Part shown: positions 55,146 to 64,000 of the stretch, one piece after another
Numbering within the stretch: the stretch's first letter is position 1
Layout: each line of letters begins with the position of its first letter
From: Paraburkholderia unamae
Lineage (GTDB): Bacteria; Pseudomonadota; Gammaproteobacteria; Burkholderiales; Burkholderiaceae
Length of the DNA: 64,000 nucleotides
Direction: 5' to 3'
NCBI RefSeq assembly: GCF_003268775.1
Contig: NZ_QLSU01000002.1
Span: 1 to 64,000 of the forward strand
Translations under genes and position numbers: made by a program
The notes under the pieces: generated by a model
Seen by the model: only the letters and a program-made list of their open reading frames with translations
Told to the model about the DNA's origin: nothing
Database searches by the model: none

Positions 55146-56780
55146 TTACTGCATGCCCACGCCGTCGAAGCGCGCGTAGCCGAGCGGTTCGATGCGCATG
55201 TCGATCACCTTCTTGCTGACCGGCTGATAGACGGTCGAGTGAGCGATCGGCGAGAACGGCAGTTGCTTCGCGAAGATCTGCTGCGCTTCCTGGTAGAACT
55301 TCGTGCGCTGCGCCACGTCCGACGTCTGGCGGCCCTTCTGGACCAGGTCGTCGAACGGCTTGTAGCACCACTTGCCGAAGTTGTTGCCGTTCACGGCCTC
55401 GCAGCCGAGCAGCGTGCCGAGCCAGTTGTCGGGGTCGCCGTTGTCGCCCGTCCAGCCGATCAGCATCGAGTCGTCCTCGCCCGCGTGCGCGCGCTTGATG
55501 TACTCGCCCCACTCATACGTGACGATCTTCGCCTTCACGCCGATCTTGGCCCAGTCGGACTGGATCATTTCGGCCATCAAGCGTGCGTTCGGGTTGTAGG
55601 CGCGCTGCACGGGCATGGCCCACAGCGTGATCTCGAAACCGTTCGACAGACCCGCCTTGGCGAGCAGCGCCTTGGCCTTCGCCGGATCGTATGCGTTGGC
55701 CGGCAGGTTCTTCACGTAGGACCACTGGGTCGGCGGCATCGGGTTGGTGGCGAGCTGGCCCGCGCCCTGGTACACCGAGTCGATGATCGCCTTCTTGTTG
55801 ATCGCCATGTCGAGCGCGTGGCGCACGTCCACGTTGTCGAGCGGCTTGTGCGTGACGTTGTACGACAGGTAGCCCAGGTTGAAGCCCGGCTGCGACGGCA
55901 TCGCGATGTTCGCCTCGGCCTTCAGCGGCGCGATGTCGGCGGGACGCGGGTAGCTCATCACCTGGCACTCGTCGCGCTTGATCTTCTGCACGCGCACGCT
56001 GGCGTCCGGCGTGATCGAGAAGATCAGCTTGGCGAGCTTCACGGCGCCCGGCTTCCAGTAGTCGGGATTGCCGTCGAAACGGATGGTCGCGTCCTTCGTG
56101 TAGCTCTTGAAGATGAACGGACCCGTGCCGACCGGGTACTGGTTGATGTCGGCGGCCTTGCCGGCCTTCATCAGTTGATCCGCGTATTCAGCCGAGAGGA
56201 CCGAGGCGAATTCCATCGCCATGTTCTGGATGAACGGCGCGTTCGGCTCGTTCAGCGTGAACTTGACGGTGTACGGATCGACCTTCTCGACCTTCGCGAT
56301 GAGCTTGTCGAGGCCCATGTCGGTGAAGTACGGGAACGACACCGGGTACGCCTTGCGGAACGCGTTGTTCGGGTTGAGCATGCGGTCGAACGTGAACACG
56401 ACGTCGTCGGCGTTGAATTCGCGCGAGGGCTTGAAGAACGAGGTGGTCTGGAACTTCACGTCATGACGCAGATGGAACGTGTAGGTCTTGCCGTCCGGGG
56501 AAACGTCCCACGATTGCGCGAGCCCCGGTTCGACCTTGGTGCCGCCGCGTTCGAATTCGACGAGACGGTTATAGACGGTGAACGTGTTCGCGGTGAAATC
56601 GACGCCGGTCGTGTATTGGGCCGGGTCGAAGCCGGCGGGGCTGCCTTCCGAGCAGTAGACAAGCGTCTTGTTCGGAATGCTTTGCGCGGCGTGCGCGAGC
56701 GGGGCTCCAGCAATCGATGCCGCTGCGAGCGCCACGAGAGACGTCATTCGTGCAGCACGCAACAGTTTGTTTTCTTTCAT
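55146..56780 (-). CDS. dppA: Peptide ABC transporter substrate-binding protein
   Basis: 544 residues of the family 5 extracellular solute-binding proteins. A signal peptide (hydrophobic MTSLVALAAASIAGAPLAHA, cut before AQ) is followed by TLVYCSEGSPAGFDPAQYTTG, the DppA-type N-terminus. RHDVKFQTTSFFKPSREFNADDVVF carries the family signature. It captures di- or oligopeptides, possibly haem as in E. coli DppA. GGAGGAAAC precedes the ATG. It is the first and presumably most expressed gene of dppABCDF. Confidence 0.94.
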   Translation of the reverse strand: MKENKLLRAARMTSLVALAAASIAGAPLAHAAQSIPNKTLVYCSEGSPAGFDPAQYTTGVDFTANTFTVYNRLVEFERGGTKVEPGLAQSWDVSPDGKTYTFHLRHDVKFQTTSFFKPSREFNADDVVFTFDRMLNPNNAFRKAYPVSFPYFTDMGLDKLIAKVEKVDPYTVKFTLNEPNAPFIQNMAMEFASVLSAEYADQLMKAGKAADINQYPVGTGPFIFKSYTKDATIRFDGNPDYWKPGAVKLAKLIFSITPDASVRVQKIKRDECQVMSYPRPADIAPLKAEANIAMPSQPGFNLGYLSYNVTHKPLDNVDVRHALDMAINKKAIIDSVYQGAGQLATNPMPPTQWSYVKNLPANAYDPAKAKALLAKAGLSNGFEITLWAMPVQRAYNPNARLMAEMIQSDWAKIGVKAKIVTYEWGEYIKRAHAGEDDSMLIGWTGDNGDPDNWLGTLLGCEAVNGNNFGKWCYKPFDDLVQKGRQTSDVAQRTKFYQEAQQIFAKQLPFSPIAHSTVYQPVSKKVIDMRIEPLGYARFDGVGMQ

Positions 56781-56821
56781 GTTTCCTCCAGTTCAGTGCC
56801 GGCTTGCGCCAGCGTAGCGCG

Positions 56822-56851
56822 ATCTTACTTGAGCACGTGCCGCAGTCACAA
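56822..56851 (-). promoter_or_regulatory. Putative dppA promoter
   Basis: On the minus strand TTGTGA (56846..56851) and TAAGAT (56822..56827) are separated by 18 bases, about 40 bases before the dppA ATG. It is a fair sigma-70 match in the right place; no operator was identified. Confidence 0.4.
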
Positions 56852-57071
56852 GCAAGCCAAAAGTCCCGTCGCCTGTGGAAAACGCCGGGTTGACAGGCGT
56901 CATCGTTGCCGCATGCTGCGGCGCAACGTACGCTTGTCCCCGTTTTTCGTTGTCGCTTCCTTGCTGTTTGCTTGCGGTTTCCGCGCGGTTTCCTGGTTCG
57001 TTTCTCTTGATCGCCTTGTAGAACAGGAACATAGCGCGCCGAATTGCCGCGCGCCGCGACGGGGGCGACGC

Positions 57072-60000
57072 TCAAGCGGCGAGTGGCGATACCTCTTCGC
57101 ACCAGGCGCGCCACATCTGCCGGAATGCGGCCTCCATGGCGCGCGCGAAGCGCGGCGCGTCCATGAGCGGCGAGGCCAGCATGCGCTCGCGCAAGCCCTC
57201 ACGCAGCGCGGCGAGACGCGGCAGATCGCGGGCGAGATCGCTCACGATGGCGACGTAGCGCGCGTCGCTGTGCGCGGCCAGATCGGTCAGGCCGAGGTTC
57301 GCGAGCAGAGAGAGGGCACCGCGGCTCGCGGCCGAACGGCCCGCGCGCGTGGGCACCGGCACGCCCATCCAGAACGCATCGAGGCTCGTGGTGTGGCCGT
57401 TGTACGGGAAGGTGTCGAGGGCGATGTCGATTTGCGCGTAGGTGCGCAGGTAGTCGAGCCGGTTCTGGTAACCCACGAATGTGACGCGCGTGGGATCGAT
57501 GCCATGCATGGCGAAGCGTGTCTTCAACCGGTCCCGCACCAAACCTGATGCGGCGAGCAGCATCAGGCGCGCGTCGGGCAGCGCCTCGAACACGCCGGAC
57601 CAGAGCGCGAGCGTGGCGTCGGTGAGCTTGCAGGGATTATTCAGGCAGCCGAACGTGATGTGGCCCGCAGCCAGCGCGGGCAGCGAGCCGGGCTGCGCGG
57701 TGCGGTCGGCATCGTAGAACGGGGCATAGCACCAGAATGTGTCCGGCAGGCGCAGGGATCGTTCGGTGTACTGCGCGTCGACCTCGGGCGCGCCTTCGGG
57801 GTCCAGACGCGGGTCGGTGAGCCGCCAGCCCATTGCAGGGCTGCCGGTGGTGCCCGGATAGGCCAGCCACGCGACCTGCACCGGCGCGGGCCGCATGGCG
57901 AAGAGACGCCGCCGCGCGCTCGCCATGTGCATCGTCAGGTCGACGAGGATGTCGATGCCATCGTGGCGAATCTGTTGCGCGAGCTGCGCGTCGTCGAGCG
58001 CGTGCACGTCGCGCCAGACATCGGCATGGCTCGCGATGCGCCGCGTGACCACGTCGGGCCGCGCCACGCTCGCATAGCAGAAGATCTCGTGCGCGGCGTG
58101 GTCGTGGTGAGCCAGGAGCGGCAACGTGAAAAGCGACTGGCAATGGTTGAGAAAATCGGGGGAAACGTAACCGATGCGCAGGCGCCGCGCCGGGTCGCGC
58201 ACATTGGCGTGCCACGCCGGCACGGCTATCAGCGGCGCCTCGTGCCGCCGGCTGAACGCTTCGGCCTCGGCGCGGATGGCGTGGCCGTCGTCGGTCACGA
58301 ACATCGTGGCGTAGGCCAGGTCGCTGTGCGCGCAAACGTCGGCGGGATCGTCCGCCACCGCGTGGCGCAACTCCCCGATGGCCGCGGCCGTCTCGCCCGC
58401 GCTCATGAGCAACGCGGCAAGCAGGACGCGGGGGCGGGCAAAGCCGGGCGCGAGATCGATCGCGCGCCGGTATGCCTCGATCGCCTCGCCCTTGCGGTCG
58501 GTTGCCATGAACACGTTGGCGAGATTGCGCCAGGCTCCGGCGAAGTCGGGGCGCACGGCCAGCGCGCGCTCCAGCAGCCGTTGCGCCTCGGCGTAGCGGC
58601 CGTTCTGCGCAATCAGACTGGCCAGGTTGCTCAACACCGCGGGATCATCGGGCGCGAGTTCGGCGGCACGCCGGAACGCGGCCTCGCTCTGCGCGACGTC
58701 GCCCTGGTCGCGCAGCAGGTTGCCCCGGTCGAACCAGGCGCGGGCGTCCTCCGGCTCGCCGGTGGCCGCCGTGGCGCACCACGCGCCCCACATCTGCCGG
58801 TAGGCGCCCTCGATGGCGCGCGCAAAGCGCGCGCCGTCCATGAGCGGCGAGGCCGTCATGCGCTCGCGCAAGCCCGCCCGCAGCGCCGCGAGCCGAGGCA
58901 GGTCGCGCGCCAGCGCCGTGACGATGGCGACGTATTCGGCGTCGCTGTGCGCGGCCAGATCCCGCAAGCCAAGGTTGGCGAGCAGCGAAAGACCGGCGCG
59001 CCCGGCAACCGCGCGACCCACCCGCGTGGGGACGGGCACGCCCATCCAGAACGCGTCGAGACTCGTCGTATGGCCGTTGTACGGCACGGTGTCGAGCGCG
59101 ATGTCGATCTGCGACCAGGTGCGCAAATAGTCCTCGCGCGCCTGCATGCCGACGAAGCGCACGCGCGCCGCCTCCACGCCGTGCGAGGCGAGCCGCGCGG
59201 CGAGTTTCGCCCGCGCCTCGCCCTCGGGTGCGAGGAGCACGAGCCGCGCATCGGGCAGCGCCGCGAACACGCCGGACCAGAGCGCGAGCGTCGCGTCGGT
59301 GAGCTTGCAGGGATTGTTCAGGCAGCCGAACGTGATATGGCCCGCGGCAAGCGCGGGCAACGTGCCGACCTCGACGCCGGGGGCCTGCGCGTCGTAGCAC
59401 CAGAACGAATCGGGCAGGCGCAGCGAGCGTTCGGTGTACTGCGCATCGACGCCCGGCACGCCCGGCGGATCGAGCCACGGATCGGTGAGCCGCCAGCCGA
59501 TCGCGGCGCTGCCCGTGGTGCCCGGATACGCAAGCCACGCGACCTGCACGGGCGCGGGCCGGCGCGCAAACACGAGTCGCCGCGCGCCGTCCATGTGCAT
59601 GGTCAGGTCGACGAGGATGTCGATACCGTCGTCGCGAATCTGCCGGGCGAGCCGTTCGTCGTCGAACTCGCGCACGTCGCGCCAGAGGTCCGCATAGCTT
59701 GCGAGACGGCGCGTGACATCGTCGGGCCGCGACGTGGTCGAGTAGCAGACGATCTCGAACGCCCGATGGTCGTGATGCGCGAGCAGCGGCGTCATGAAAA
59801 GCGCCTGGCAGTGCTGACGAAAATCCGGCGACATGTAGCCGATGCGCAGCCGCCGCGCACGTTCGGGCGAGTTGGCGTGCGTCACCGCCTGCGCGAGCCA
59901 CGGCGCTTCGTGACGCGCGCTGTAGGCCTCGGCCTCGGCGCGGATCGTGGCGGCGTCGTCCGTCGCGAATGTGAGTGCATAGGCGAGATTGGCGTGCATG

Positions 60001-60953
60001 GCTCGATTGCCGGGATCGCACGCCAACGCACTGCGGTACCCGCTGATGGCCGCCTCGATATCGCCCGCCGCCTTGAGCACCGAGGCCAGATTGCCGTGCG
60101 CGTCGGCGTAACCGGGGCGCAGCTCGATGGCGCGCACAAACGCCGGTCGTGCCTTGTCCAGTTGGCCCAGATCGTAGAAAAGCGCGCCCAGGTAATTCCA
60201 GGGCGAGGCATTGTGCGGCTCCATCTCCACCGCCCGCGCAAGCGTTGCATGCGCTTCGGCGTGACGGCCAAGAAGGCTGTACAGAATACCCACGGTCATG
60301 AGAATGTCCGCCGACGCCGGTAGCACCGAGCAGGCGTGCTTCAGCAGCACCAGCGCCTCCGAAAACCGGTTCAGCCCGATCAGCGCACTCGCGAGGTTAT
60401 TCCACGCGTTTGCATACGCGGGGTCTAGTTCGACAGCACGGCGCAGTGACACTTCCGCCCGCCCCGCCGCCCCATTGGTGAGCAACAGGCTGCCGTAGTT
60501 GTAGTGGGCAAGCGCATTGTCGGGCTGTATCGAGAGCAGGCGCTCGAAGCAGGCGAGCGAGCGCCCGAGTTCGCCGCGCTCACCATAGAGATTCGCGAGA
60601 TTGTTGAGCGCATGCGTGGATTGCGGATTCAGTTCGAGCGCGCGCTCGAGCAACGCCTCGCGCTGTGCGGTTTCAGCGGCGTCGTACGTCAGCGCGAGGT
60701 TCACGAGCACGTCGGCGTCCTCACGCACGGCCAGCGCCCGGCCGAGCAGCGTACGCGCCATGCCCTGGTCGCGCCCGATGTGAAGCACGCCGGCGAGTTG
60801 CAGAACATCGGCGTCATGCGGGTCGGCGGCTAGCAGTTGCGTACAGCTTGCGAGCGCCTCGTCGTGTGCGCCGGCTTGCCAGGCATCCAGGGCTTGCGTG
60901 TAGGACCAGGCTGGATGCTCTGCGTCAGGGTTGGCGATGGTAGAGAGAGTCAT
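57072..60953 (-). CDS. Tandem TPR / O-GlcNAc transferase-like (GT41) protein
   Basis: 1293 residues built of two consecutive units. Unit 1 has TPR repeats (about 10-350) and a GT41-type catalytic region (about 365-715). Unit 2 has three to four TPRs (about 730-900) and a second GT41 region (about 925-1285). Both catalytic parts keep RIGYxSPDF followed by HCQ, AYPGTTGS, the Lys-bearing CLNNPCKLTDATLALWSGVF, and PYNGHTTSLDAFWMGVPVPTR. The family transfers sugars to protein Ser/Thr. No signal peptide is present, so it acts in the cytoplasm. It is a single gene, convergent with nothing; target proteins are unknown. Start MTLSTIAN at 60953. Confidence 0.88.
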   Translation of the reverse strand: MTLSTIANPDAEHPAWSYTQALDAWQAGAHDEALASCTQLLAADPHDADVLQLAGVLHIGRDQGMARTLLGRALAVREDADVLVNLALTYDAAETAQREALLERALELNPQSTHALNNLANLYGERGELGRSLACFERLLSIQPDNALAHYNYGSLLLTNGAAGRAEVSLRRAVELDPAYANAWNNLASALIGLNRFSEALVLLKHACSVLPASADILMTVGILYSLLGRHAEAHATLARAVEMEPHNASPWNYLGALFYDLGQLDKARPAFVRAIELRPGYADAHGNLASVLKAAGDIEAAISGYRSALACDPGNRAMHANLAYALTFATDDAATIRAEAEAYSARHEAPWLAQAVTHANSPERARRLRIGYMSPDFRQHCQALFMTPLLAHHDHRAFEIVCYSTTSRPDDVTRRLASYADLWRDVREFDDERLARQIRDDGIDILVDLTMHMDGARRLVFARRPAPVQVAWLAYPGTTGSAAIGWRLTDPWLDPPGVPGVDAQYTERSLRLPDSFWCYDAQAPGVEVGTLPALAAGHITFGCLNNPCKLTDATLALWSGVFAALPDARLVLLAPEGEARAKLAARLASHGVEAARVRFVGMQAREDYLRTWSQIDIALDTVPYNGHTTSLDAFWMGVPVPTRVGRAVAGRAGLSLLANLGLRDLAAHSDAEYVAIVTALARDLPRLAALRAGLRERMTASPLMDGARFARAIEGAYRQMWGAWCATAATGEPEDARAWFDRGNLLRDQGDVAQSEAAFRRAAELAPDDPAVLSNLASLIAQNGRYAEAQRLLERALAVRPDFAGAWRNLANVFMATDRKGEAIEAYRRAIDLAPGFARPRVLLAALLMSAGETAAAIGELRHAVADDPADVCAHSDLAYATMFVTDDGHAIRAEAEAFSRRHEAPLIAVPAWHANVRDPARRLRIGYVSPDFLNHCQSLFTLPLLAHHDHAAHEIFCYASVARPDVVTRRIASHADVWRDVHALDDAQLAQQIRHDGIDILVDLTMHMASARRRLFAMRPAPVQVAWLAYPGTTGSPAMGWRLTDPRLDPEGAPEVDAQYTERSLRLPDTFWCYAPFYDADRTAQPGSLPALAAGHITFGCLNNPCKLTDATLALWSGVFEALPDARLMLLAASGLVRDRLKTRFAMHGIDPTRVTFVGYQNRLDYLRTYAQIDIALDTFPYNGHTTSLDAFWMGVPVPTRAGRSAASRGALSLLANLGLTDLAAHSDARYVAIVSDLARDLPRLAALREGLRERMLASPLMDAPRFARAMEAAFRQMWRAWCEEVSPLAA

Positions 60954-61105
60954 GGCGAAGATGCCGGCCTGGTGCTGCTCGCGGTGCGTCCTGCCGCAGG
61001 CCGGAAAACGAAAAAGTTTTGATTCTCGTCATGTCTCAAATTGTCGAGCCTGATCTGCATCAGCCCGCCGCGTGAACTAATACATCCACACTCTGTCCCC
61101 CAAAG

Positions 61106-61146
61106 AAAAAACCGCGTGGGCCGCAAAAGCGGCACCACGCGGTTTT
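61106..61146 (-). terminator. Rho-independent terminator after metF
   Basis: Outer stem AAAACCGCGTGG/CCACGCGGTTTT and inner stem GCCGC/GCGGC around a four-base loop. On the minus strand it ends in a T run. It lies about 50 bases beyond the metF stop. Confidence 0.9.
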
Positions 61147-61193
61147 CTGGATGACATGCCCTACGCGGGTACGCGACCCGCGCGGCGTTGACG

Positions 61194-62024
61194 TCAGTAC
61201 CCCAGGCGCTGGCAGATCGTCCGGGTGGCCGCCGCCGAATTGAGCGTATAGAAGTGGATGCCCGGCACGCCCGCCTCGACGAGGCGGCGGCACAGGTCCG
61301 TCACCACGTCGAGGCCGAACGCGCGAATCGACTCGCGGTCGTCGCCGAAGCTCTCCAGGCGCTTCGCGACCCAGCGCGGCACTTCCGCGCCGCACATTTC
61401 CGAAAAGCGCATGAGCTGCGAGTAGTTCGTGATCGGCATGATGCCGGGCACGATGGGAATGTCCACGCCCAGCTTCTTCGCGTCTTCGACGAAGCGGAAG
61501 TACGCATCGGCGTTGAAGAAGTACTGCGTGATCGCCGAATTGGCGCCCGCTTTCACCTTCTGCGCGAACGCTTCGAGGTCGTGGCGCGGCGAGCGCGCCT
61601 GCGGATGGTACTCGGGATACGCGGCCACTTCGATGTGAAACGCGTCGCCGGTTTCCTCGCGGATGAAGGCGACGAGTTCCGACGCGTAGCGCAACTCGCC
61701 CACCGCGCCCATGCCCGAAGGCAGGTCGCCGCGCAGCGCCACGATGTGACGGATGCCGTGCGAGCGGTACTCGCCGAGAATCGCGCGCAGGCTCTCTTTC
61801 GAGGAGCCGATGCACGAGAGGTGCGGCGCCGCTTCGACGCCTTCCTTCGCGATATCGACGACGGTGTCGAGCGTGCCCTGTTGCGTGGAGCCGCCCGCGC
61901 CGAACGTCACCGAGACGAACTTCGGCTTGAGCGTCGCGAGCTCGGCGCGCGTGGCGCGCAGCTTCTCGATGCCGTCCGGAGTCTTCGGCGGGAAGAATTC
62001 GAATGAGAGTTCGATCGGTTTCAT
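61194..62024 (-). CDS. metF: Methylenetetrahydrofolate reductase
   Basis: 276 residues. It reduces 5,10-methylene-THF to 5-methyl-THF for methionine synthesis. The N-terminus ELSFEFFPPKTPDGIEKL holds the catalytic Glu, and VSVTFGAGGSTQQGT, ALRGDLPSG and AGANSAITQYFFN are family blocks. Downstream of ahcY and a small membrane gene on the same strand, it belongs to the activated methyl cycle, and cotranscription is likely. Confidence 0.95.
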   Translation of the reverse strand: MKPIELSFEFFPPKTPDGIEKLRATRAELATLKPKFVSVTFGAGGSTQQGTLDTVVDIAKEGVEAAPHLSCIGSSKESLRAILGEYRSHGIRHIVALRGDLPSGMGAVGELRYASELVAFIREETGDAFHIEVAAYPEYHPQARSPRHDLEAFAQKVKAGANSAITQYFFNADAYFRFVEDAKKLGVDIPIVPGIMPITNYSQLMRFSEMCGAEVPRWVAKRLESFGDDRESIRAFGLDVVTDLCRRLVEAGVPGIHFYTLNSAAATRTICQRLGY

Positions 62025-62055
62025 GTTGATGAGGCCAGTGAGGCCTTTTCCGGCA

Positions 62056-62409
62056 TCAGCCGAGGCTGCGGTTACCGAAGATCAGCGCCGAAAGCAGCCA
62101 GGACACGATGCTGTACAGGATCGAGCCGAAGAAGGCCGACCAGAAGCCCGACACCTCGAAGCCCTTGAGGAGCGACGCCGCCAGCCAGAAACACAGCGCG
62201 TTCACCACGAGGATGAAGAGGCCGAGCGTGAGGATCGTCACGGGCAGCGTGAGCACGATCAACAGCGGGCGCAGCACGGCGTTGATGAGGCCGAGCACGA
62301 TCGCGACGATGAGCGCGGTGCCGAAGCTGCGAATGTGGATCGACGGAACGAGCCAGGTGATGATCAGGAGCGCGAGCGCGTTGATCAGCCAGGTCAGCAG
62401 CACGGTCAT
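62056..62409 (-). CDS. Phage-holin-family (YvlD-like) small membrane protein
   Basis: 117 residues with four predicted helices: LLTWLINALALLIITWLV, ALIVAIVLGLINAVLRPLLI, LTLPVTILTLGLFILVVNALCFWLAA and the C-terminal FWSAFFGSILYSIVSWLLSAL. The pattern with NAVLRPLL and TLPVTILTLGLF marks the mycobacterial/enterobacterial phage-holin family 4 membrane proteins, of unknown function. AAAAGGAG precedes the ATG at 62409. It lies between ahcY and metF, a neighbourhood I recall as conserved in Burkholderiales; no phage genes are near. Confidence 0.88.
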   Translation of the reverse strand: MTVLLTWLINALALLIITWLVPSIHIRSFGTALIVAIVLGLINAVLRPLLIVLTLPVTILTLGLFILVVNALCFWLAASLLKGFEVSGFWSAFFGSILYSIVSWLLSALIFGNRSLG

Positions 62410-62567
62410 AAGGACTCCTTTTGCGTCGTTGCTTTTGTGTCGCCAGGTGCCGGCGGCGGATGCCGCCCGCGGTCTCCGCATGGGGCGCGGGGATTAGGGG
62501 CAGCATCCGCCTGACCGCTTAAAGCGGGCTTAAAACCGCAGCCCACTTTGTATCGCGATGTATCGCT

Positions 62568-63986
62568 TTAGTAGCGATAGTGGTTCGGCTTGAACGGACC
62601 GTTCTTGTCGACGCCGATGTACGCAGCCTGGTCGTCGGACAGCACGGAGAGGTTCGCGCCGATGCGCGCGAGGTGCAGGCGCGCGACCTTCTCGTCCAGA
62701 TGCTTCGGCAGCACGTACACCTTGTTCTCGTACTTCTGGCCTTCCACGAACAGTTCGATCTGCGCGAGCGTCTGGTTCGTGAACGAGTTCGACATCACGA
62801 ACGACGGGTGGCCCGTGGCGCAGCCCAGGTTCACGAGGCGGCCTTCGGCCAGCAGGATCACGCGCTTGCCGTCCGGGAAGATGATGTGGTCGACTTGCGG
62901 CTTGATGTTGTCCCACTGGTACTGGCGCGTGGAAGCGACGTCGATTTCCGAGTCGAAGTGGCCGATGTTGCAGACGATCGCGTTGTGGCGCATCGCCTTC
63001 ATGTGGTCATGGCCGATCACGTGGTAATTGCCCGTGGCCGTCACGAAGATGTCGGCCTTGTCGGCGGCATATTCCATCGTCACGACGCGGTAGCCTTCCA
63101 TCGCGGCTTGCAGCGCGCAGATCGGATCGATTTCCGTGACCCACACCGTGGCGCCCAGACCGCGCAGCGATTGCGCGCAGCCCTTGCCCACGTCGCCGTA
63201 ACCGGCCACGACAGCGATCTTGCCCGCGATCATGACGTCGGTCGCGCGCTTGATGCCGTCGACGAGCGACTCGCGGCAGCCGTACAGGTTGTCGAACTTC
63301 GACTTCGTGACCGAGTCGTTCACGTTGATGGCCGGGAACGGCAGACGGCCTTCCTTTTCCATCTGGTACAGGCGGTGCACGCCCGTCGTGGTTTCTTCGG
63401 TCACGCCCTTGATGTGCGCGAGGCGCTTCGAGTACCACGTCGGGTCGACGTCGAGGTGCGCGGCAATCGACTTGTACAGCGCGACTTCTTCTTCGTTCGT
63501 CGGCTTGGCGATGACCGAGCGGTCCTTTTCAGCCTTCGAGCCGAGGATCAGCAGGAGCGTGGCATCGCCGCCGTCGTCGAGAATCATGTTGGCGAACTCG
63601 CCGTTCGGCCATTCGAAAATACGGTGCGAGAACTCCCAGTATTCGTCGAGCGATTCGCCCTTGAACGCGAACACCGGCGTGCCGCCCGCAGCGATGGCGG
63701 CAGCAGCGTGGTCTTGCGTCGAGAAGATGTTGCACGAGGCCCAGCGCACGTCGGCGCCCAGTGCCGTGAGCGTTTCGATCAGCACGCCCGTCTGGATGGT
63801 CATGTGCAGCGAACCGGCGATGCGCGCGCCCTTGAGCGGCTGCTGCGCCTTGTATTCTTCGCGGGTTTGCACGAGGCCCGGCATTTCGGTCTCGGCAATG
63901 TCGAGTTCCTTGCGGCCCCAGGCTGCGAGCGACATGTCGGCGACGATGAAATCTTTGGCTTGATCTTGCGGAACTGCGGCGTTCAT
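62568..63986 (-). CDS. ahcY: Adenosylhomocysteinase
   Basis: 472 residues. It hydrolyses S-adenosylhomocysteine to adenosine and homocysteine. Family blocks are [32 protein letters not shown] (here [16 protein letters not shown]), the NAD site [17 protein letters not shown] and the C-terminal [10 protein letters not shown]. The ATG at 63986 has GGAGG 5 bases ahead; a GTG one codon earlier is less likely. An upstream SAH riboswitch, common before ahcY in betaproteobacteria, would lie just beyond the right edge and cannot be checked. Confidence 0.96.
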   Translation of the reverse strand: MNAAVPQDQAKDFIVADMSLAAWGRKELDIAETEMPGLVQTREEYKAQQPLKGARIAGSLHMTIQTGVLIETLTALGADVRWASCNIFSTQDHAAAAIAAGGTPVFAFKGESLDEYWEFSHRIFEWPNGEFANMILDDGGDATLLLILGSKAEKDRSVIAKPTNEEEVALYKSIAAHLDVDPTWYSKRLAHIKGVTEETTTGVHRLYQMEKEGRLPFPAINVNDSVTKSKFDNLYGCRESLVDGIKRATDVMIAGKIAVVAGYGDVGKGCAQSLRGLGATVWVTEIDPICALQAAMEGYRVVTMEYAADKADIFVTATGNYHVIGHDHMKAMRHNAIVCNIGHFDSEIDVASTRQYQWDNIKPQVDHIIFPDGKRVILLAEGRLVNLGCATGHPSFVMSNSFTNQTLAQIELFVEGQKYENKVYVLPKHLDEKVARLHLARIGANLSVLSDDQAAYIGVDKNGPFKPNHYRY

Positions 63987-64000
63987 CACGCCCTCCTTTC

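Noticed and set aside
57660..60323. Plus-strand open frame of nearly 890 codons opposite the GT41-type gene
   Set aside because: Antisense shadow of a strongly supported protein. It has Arg-rich low-information sequence, no ribosome-binding site and no recognisable domain.
57072..60953. Duplicated half as a possible assembly error
   Set aside because: The two halves differ throughout at the nucleotide level and in TPR number, so a collapsed or repeated read is unlikely. It is kept as a true internal duplication.
62056..62409. Phage-holin family label as a sign of prophage
   Set aside because: No lysis, structural or integrase genes are nearby. The gene sits in a methyl-cycle neighbourhood and belongs to a membrane family found widely outside phages.
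1..64000. CRISPR arrays, insertion sequences, tRNA genes and defence systems
   Set aside because: Reading through the spacers showed no regularly spaced repeats, transposase motifs, tRNA-like cloverleafs or known defence genes.

Overview
The window reads as a chromosomal segment of a high-GC betaproteobacterium of the Burkholderia/Paraburkholderia/Caballeronia group. The grounds are GC-rich coding bias, the phenylacetate core set with a TetR-type regulator and a matching palindromic operator, a type-2 argC, and housekeeping blocks (slt / NDUFA9-like / gst / cca; ahcY / small membrane protein / metF) that I know from primary chromosomes of that group. Genus is inferred; no rRNA gene body lies in the window.

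Layout. 1-300: promoter and leader of an rRNA operon read leftwards off the edge. 0.4-1.7 kb: exported SGNH hydrolase. 1.9-7.3 kb: paaABCDE, a DUF1835 gene and a PaaR-like repressor. 7.6-14.5 kb: GNAT acetyltransferase, Lrp regulator divergent from hppD, then a 1200-residue fused indolepyruvate ferredoxin oxidoreductase. Together 1.9-14.5 kb forms an aromatic-compound degradation district. 14.5-19.5 kb: maeB, an aromatic-acid-type MFS transporter, pyrE. 19.5-26.5 kb: RcsB-like regulator, PEBP protein, flavodoxin-like protein, argC, a degenerate lone receiver, a beta-hydroxyacid dehydrogenase, a Mut7-C protein, and small proteins. 26.9-30.2 kb: DMT transporter, an lpxO pseudogene, an AT-rich DnaA-box-bearing spacer, a CinA-domain protein and a Sir2 deacylase.

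30.5-43.5 kb is housekeeping: glmS and glmU (UDP-GlcNAc supply), ttcA (tRNA thiolation), folB with a pteridine-reductase-like SDR, a MidA-type methyltransferase, a DUF2905 protein, cca, gst, NDUFA9-like, slt, and 5-formyl-THF cyclo-ligase. 43.6-48.8 kb: a winged-helix regulator divergent from pxpB-pxpC-pxpA and a DUF969/DUF979 membrane pair, which I read as a 5-oxoproline uptake and hydrolysis unit. 48.9-51.0 kb: glycosyltransferase and TraB/GumN protein. 51.0-56.8 kb: complete dppABCDF-type peptide ABC transporter read leftwards. 57.1-61.0 kb: one 1293-residue protein with two consecutive TPR plus O-GlcNAc-transferase-like units. 61.2-64.0 kb: metF, small membrane protein and ahcY (methyl cycle).

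No insertion sequence, prophage, CRISPR array or tRNA was seen. The least ordinary items are the tandem-duplicated GT41-type protein, the pxp/DUF969/DUF979 cassette, the lpxO remnant beside an origin-like AT-rich spacer, the receiver domain lacking its phospho-acceptor, a short protein with a ribbon-helix-helix-like tail, and a palindrome-rich promoter before the GNAT gene.
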